In this document: one piece after another, positions 60,471 through 64,000 of the stretch
Layout: each line of letters opens with the position of its first letter
Position numbering within the stretch: the first letter of the stretch is position 1
From: Hyalella azteca
Lineage: Eukaryota; Arthropoda; Malacostraca; Amphipoda; Hyalellidae
NCBI RefSeq assembly: GCF_000764305.2
Contig: NW_025933371.1
Span: forward strand, 1 to 64,000
Length of the DNA: 64,000 nucleotides
Reading direction: 5' to 3'
The notes under the pieces: model-generated
Told to the model about the DNA's origin: nothing
The model's input: the letters and a program-made list of their open reading frames with translations, nothing else
The model's database searches: none
Program-made: the position numbers and the translations under genes

Positions 60471-63400
60471 GTAAATATTATTTGTAAAAAAATTTTATAT
60501 ATTGCTCAGTGCAAAATAATTTCTTGCACTGAATTGGATCTAGGTAGAGCTAATAATCCACTGTTATGAAATAATTAAACAATTCATTTGATAAGATGTT
60601 GATAATTTTGTTGGTTTCAGCTGTAGTATTATTTCTTCTTGAATTAATTGACAGTCACTCTTACAGAGTTTCTTGCTTCTTATAGTTTTATCTTTGATTC
60701 ACAATTATAAAATGTGCCATGTTGCTGATATAACTAAAAAATTTTTAGTTCCTTGCAATTGAATTCTTGTGCCTCCTCCAGGTGAGGTGTCTATGAAGAA
60801 AGTGAAAGTACAGCGTTATGTGAGCGGCAAGCGTCCTGAGTATGCTCCAGCCTCCTCTGATGAAGAAGAAGAAGATGAGGATGACTTCACTGCTCCTAAA
60901 ACTGCCAGTCTTCAGCAACAGGCTATTGGCTCCCCTAAACATTCTCAGGTGCTTTTAATTAATTCTCTGCTACATTGATACGTAATTACAGTTTTTCATT
61001 ATTTCACTCAAGCCTGAGTTCAAGTTTTTTATTGTTCCTTGAATGAATTGCGTATAACAAACGCTCTAATGCATGTAAAAAATGAATACTCAATAATGTT
61101 CATGCACCTGAAAGTATCGCGTGCAATTATGTAAGCTGTCCTGAGGTATTTGTCTGTTTCTGAGGTGCTACACAGAATTCAAATTTTGTATTTCCCTTGC
61201 CTTGTATTGTTTCTAATTGACATAAACATAAGAAACTTTATTTCTGTGATATGTATATATTATTTGGAAAGTAGAAATTTATTAATCTGACCAAAAATTT
61301 TCTGAGTTACGATACAGTACCATACTCCGGATAAAAAACATTGTGATGAAGAAAAATATTTTTTAGACTTGTCTCAAGAATTCTCTAGGTTTACAGTATG
61401 AATCGTTGTCAGCTTTTAAGAGAATTTTTATTCTCCTTTGTTGATGAATTTTTTTGACTCAGGTGGAGCTCACTGAAACTGAACTATCTGATCCAAGGCT
61501 CCGCAGACTTCTGTCTCGACAAGTGTCTGGCCCTCCCCGGCGGATAGAGCAGGTAATATTGAGGTCATCACTCCTGGCTCTCCTTGGCAGGAAGTGCAGG
61601 TAACATTGATCTCATCATTCTTGATCCTCAATCTCACAAGCAGATTGAACAGGTAATTGATATTGAAGCATTCATTCCCAGTCCCCCCGGCAGATAAAAC
61701 AGGAAACCTTTATCTCATCATTCCTGGCCCTCCCCGGTGGATAAAACGGGTAACATCAAACTGTTCATTAGTGGTGCATCCTGCGAAACACATATATCTC
61801 TTTGAAGTAACAAGTACTGTAGTACAGTATATAATGTAGTTATTAATACAGTAATAATGATCTCCACTTATTCTCTAAGTATATTTTTTGTCAAAGTTCA
61901 TTGAGTTCAAGCTTTTAATTTAGCATAAAATTCATAAATGCTCATTTTGGTGGTATTTCGTGCTTAATGGTTGATGTGTTTTGTGTGTGCTTGCAGCCTG
62001 AGGTGATAGAAGGTGAAGAGTCAGATGAAGATGCCACACCCTTGGCTACGCCTGCCACAGCTGACAGCGGCGCCAGCAAGCACCGCCTTGCGGATGCCGA
62101 TGCTGACTCAGACAGTGCAGAAGAAGCCGAAGTAGATGAAGACGTTCTTGCCAGTCGCAGGCAACGGTTGCGTGAATGTGCTATGAATAAAATACAGCAA
62201 GAAGAAGAAGTGCTAGGTAAGGAAGATGAGGGAAGTGAAGAGTCTTCAGAAGAAGATAGTTCTGAGTACTCAGAAGAGACTGACTCGGAGGCTGAAGGGC
62301 CCAGGATGCGGCCTGTATTTGTGCGCAAGAGAGATCGGCTCACCATCCAGCAGAAGGAAGCTGCTCAGCAGTCTACCAAACAGGTTTGTAAAACTCTTTG
62401 TTTATTTGCATGTCCACCTAAAGTGTTGCAAATCATTGCATCTGGCCCAATACATTTCAACTTTGGGTAATTGATGCACTACATTACTTATTTTGGGGGC
62501 AACTGAATTGAACTGATGGAATTTTATTTGCGTAATTTTTAATTAAATTCATAATCGCTTCTAATTTTATGAAGCACAATTTAAAACCGTTCTATTAAGA
62601 TGGTTGCATAATGACCACCCATATGATTAATTGAGGCACGTGACATATCATTATTTAAATTAAGACACAGAAGTAATTACGTCTTATCCCCAACAAGAGA
62701 TGCTATAAAATTCACGTTTATTTCACGAGAATAACGTCTTACGCATTGCACTACTACAACGTTTTTTTCAGTCTGAGTCGGAGCAGCGCCGTCGTGCCGA
62801 GGAACGTCGCCGCGAGATGCTGCGTCTCATCGAACAGGAGAACAGAGCAACAGCCCCACCGGCTGCGGGCGGCCTGGCCGACAGGGGCTCTGTGGGCCTG
62901 GTGGGCGTGGGTGCGGAGCTCAAGCACGACAACGTTACCACCAACGCCAAACTCGAGGACGTCAATACGGACGACGAGGCCGACGATGCCGAGTATGAGG
63001 CGTGGAAGCTGCGCGAGCTGCGGCGCCTCAAGAGAGATAAGGTCGCTATTCATATTGATTGCTCACGCAATCTACGGTATTTTAGAAATGTTCACGTGAA
63101 GGAAAAAAATGAATATTCTTTTGAAATTTAGAGATATTGCAGCTGTGGCCATACCATATTTCGATTGTGCCGTTTGGGACCAATTCCATCTAAATTCTAC
63201 TTCATTGGAAGTCCGTGATTATTTATAGAATTAATTTTTTTTATCGTCCATCCAGCTCGTTTTCTGCTGCTTAAAAACTATTTCATATCGACCATCTTTC
63301 TAATATTTTGCGAATTTAAATAATAATTTGGAGGAGATTTTTAATGAGTTATCAAAATACTGAGCAGGTAGTCAATAAGAATCCGTGGAATAACCAAAGC

Positions 63401-63539
63401 ACTGACATTTGTCAGTGCTTTGGTTATTAGAATTATTAAAAAATTAAATTATTTTAAAATAATTGACTTATCTTTGTGTTGTTGCCAGGAGGAGCAGGAG
63501 GCGCTTCAGAAGGAGCGCGAGGAGGTGGAGAAACTAAGG
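60374..63539 (+). CDS. MFAP1: MFAP1, microfibrillar-associated protein 1 homologue (spliceosomal), 3'-incomplete
   Basis: MFAP1 is a nuclear protein of the spliceosomal B complex, needed for tri-snRNP activation (older name from a microfibril antigen). Exons: 60374-60470, 60782-60948, 61463-61552, 61997-62383, 62772-63041 and 63489 onward; phases agree. IQSTAGAVPVVNEKGEVSMK, KVQRYVSGKRPEYAP, SDPRLRRL, PEVIEGEESDED, RMRPVFVRKRDRLTIQQKE, LNTDDE-like VNTDDEADDAEYEAWKLREL and RRLKRDK follow human MFAP1 order. It is acidic and coiled-coil rich as expected. 354 residues are seen. About 120 C-terminal residues (NLTEEERR.. onward) are missing because homology stops at 63539. The frame is also open upstream of ATG 60374 to an AG at 60313, so the true start may differ (inner ATGs at 60407 and 60422). 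Confidence 0.92.
60782..60948 (+). CDS. MFAP1: MFAP1 exon 2
   Basis: The split glycine codon completes GEVSMKKVKVQRYVSGKRPE, then an acidic run (DEEEEDEDD). Ends CAG|GTGCTT, phase 0. Confidence 0.9.
61463..61552 (+). CDS. MFAP1: MFAP1 exon 3
   Basis: 30 codons, phase 0 at both ends; SDPRLRRLLSRQ. Shorter than the vertebrate equivalent by about eight residues before the next exon. Its 3' end and donor are copied in the following intron. Confidence 0.88.
61527..61760 (+). repeat. Decayed tandem copies of the exon 3 end and its donor
   Basis: The sequence around CCTCCCCGGCGGATAGAGCAGGTAA recurs at about 61583, 61625, 61679 and 61731 with decay (TTGGCAGGAAGTGCAGGTAA, AGATTGAACAGGTAA, CCCCGGCAGATAAAACAGG, CCCCGGTGGATAAAACGGGT). 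AGGTAA donor-like cores survive in the first two. Confidence 0.75.
61997..62383 (+). CDS. MFAP1: MFAP1 exon 4
   Basis: 129 codons after tgcttgcAG, ending CAG|GTTTGT. Acidic/Ser-rich with a basic RRQRLRECAMNKIQQEEE segment and the MFAP1 signature RMRPVFVRKRDRLT. Confidence 0.92.
62772..63041 (+). CDS. MFAP1: MFAP1 exon 5
   Basis: 90 codons after tttttttcAG, ending AAG|GTCGCT (weak donor at +3). Charged helix EQRRRAEERRREMLRLIEQE, a lineage-specific Gly/Ala insert (APPAAGGLADRGSVGLVG) and the conserved EYEAWKLRELRRLKRDK. Confidence 0.92.
63389..63428. repeat. Perfect 19-bp inverted repeat with 2-nt loop
   Basis: Left arm AATAACCAAAGCACTGACA (63389-63407), loop TT, right arm its exact complement (63410-63428). 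It lies in MFAP1 intron 5, ending 60 bp before exon 6. Confidence 0.95.
63489..63539 (+). CDS. MFAP1: MFAP1 exon 6, homologous part only
   Basis: EEQEALQKEREEVEKLR follows gttgccAG in phase 0 and matches the human EDREALEKEKAEIERMR helix. The next expected residues (N-[LM]-T-E-E-E-R-R) are absent. Instead the frame runs through repeat R to a stop at 63621-63623. There is no GT donor at the break. Confidence 0.8.
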
Positions 63540-63546
63540 ATCAACC

Positions 63547-63650
63547 CTAATCCGTCTGTCTGTCCGTCCGTGACTTCACGTTTTCGTCGACGAGAAAATA
63601 TGCTCTGTCACTCACTGCAGTGAGTACTGAGTTATGTTTTTTTGCCCTCG
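63547..63650 (+). repeat. Short interspersed repeat R, copy 3, at the MFAP1 exon 6 break
   Basis: Reads CCGTCTGTCTGTCCGTCCGT, gacttcacg, TTTTCGTCGACGAGAAAA, gctctGTCACTCACTGCAGT, gagtactgagttatg. It starts within about 8 bp of where MFAP1 homology ends. Confidence 0.85.
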
Positions 63651-64000
63651 TTTGGGTCTTCATGATGCAGCATAAGGCGGCATCTGTTTTGCTTGCAGAA
63701 AGCGTGTACTATTTGGAAAATTCTACTCGTTTGTATTATTTTTTTGAGTGATTAACCTCTGTTGTGTCTATCGTAAGCGGTGCCTGCCGCCTCATATGCA
63801 AATTCTTATGAGATAGCAACAGAGGAGTTCGGTGAGTTGTACAAACTGTGTCTGCTATCGCTGATAAATGAACCTTTTCTTGCTGGAATTATTTTTCTGA
63901 AACATTTTGAGAGTTTAATCGATTTATTGGTGTCATTGATGTGAATTTTCATCTAGAAATACATACAGTGCGTTGCATTTGTTTTCGCGGTGAGTTCGTT
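63651..64000. other. Right-edge sequence, no recognised exon
   Basis: No MFAP1 C-terminal sequence is visible. Acceptor-like ttgcttgcAG at 63699 is not followed by recognisable coding sequence. Confidence 0.5.

Noticed and set aside
61553..61760. Extra MFAP1 exons in intron 3
   Set aside because: The similar sequences are decayed copies of the exon 3 end, with stops and poor acceptors, and the exon 3 to exon 4 join already matches MFAP1.
1..64000. CRISPR arrays, rRNA genes, bacterial operons
   Set aside because: No spacer-repeat pattern or rRNA sequence; the spliced gene structure shows a eukaryote.

Overview
The window is animal nuclear DNA: AT-rich, with small exons bounded by GT..AG splice sites, long introns, decayed DNA transposons and minisatellites. 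There are no prokaryotic operons, rRNA genes or CRISPR arrays. The gene content fits an arthropod: a short-form PP1 glycogen-targeting subunit, MFAP1, and a secreted PAN plus fucolectin protein. A crustacean is my best guess, but this is weak inference. Two single N characters (24575, 58867) show a draft assembly.

Positions 1-31,500 are mostly non-coding. I see one candidate exon on the minus strand at the left edge (44-227), a 26-bp hairpin minisatellite (702-877), a five-copy ~110-bp satellite (7967-8525), several short tandem or inverted repeats, and a few promoter-like spots. Positions 31,534-34,091 (+) hold a complete four-exon gene for a PPP1R3-type glycogen-targeting subunit of protein phosphatase 1, with an RVxF motif and a CBM21 domain. 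Positions 34,100-43,400 are mainly non-coding, with a tandem 407-bp duplication (38611-39427) and a few weak exon candidates.

Positions 43,456-47,956 (-) hold a six-exon gene, incomplete at its 5' end. It encodes a hydrophobic leader, a PAN/apple-like domain and an F-type lectin (fucolectin) domain. I rebuilt it from splice sites and phases that all agree. One of its introns is largely a ~440-bp tandem duplication.

Positions 51,900-60,040 form a dense transposon cluster. It contains repeated units with CCGTCAAC-type termini, a 228-bp MITE-like element, a ~1.07-kb segment present twice at about 98% identity, and a ~1.2-kb inverted pair containing pogo/Tigger-like ends and transposase N-terminal remnants. 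MFAP1 (spliceosomal B-complex protein) starts 338 bp after this cluster at 60,374 and runs off the right edge. Its sixth exon loses MFAP1 homology at 63,539, directly before a copy of a short repeat family found twice more in the window. That is the most unusual thing here.

The three recognisable genes do not form a pathway: they act in glycogen metabolism, extracellular sugar recognition and pre-mRNA splicing.
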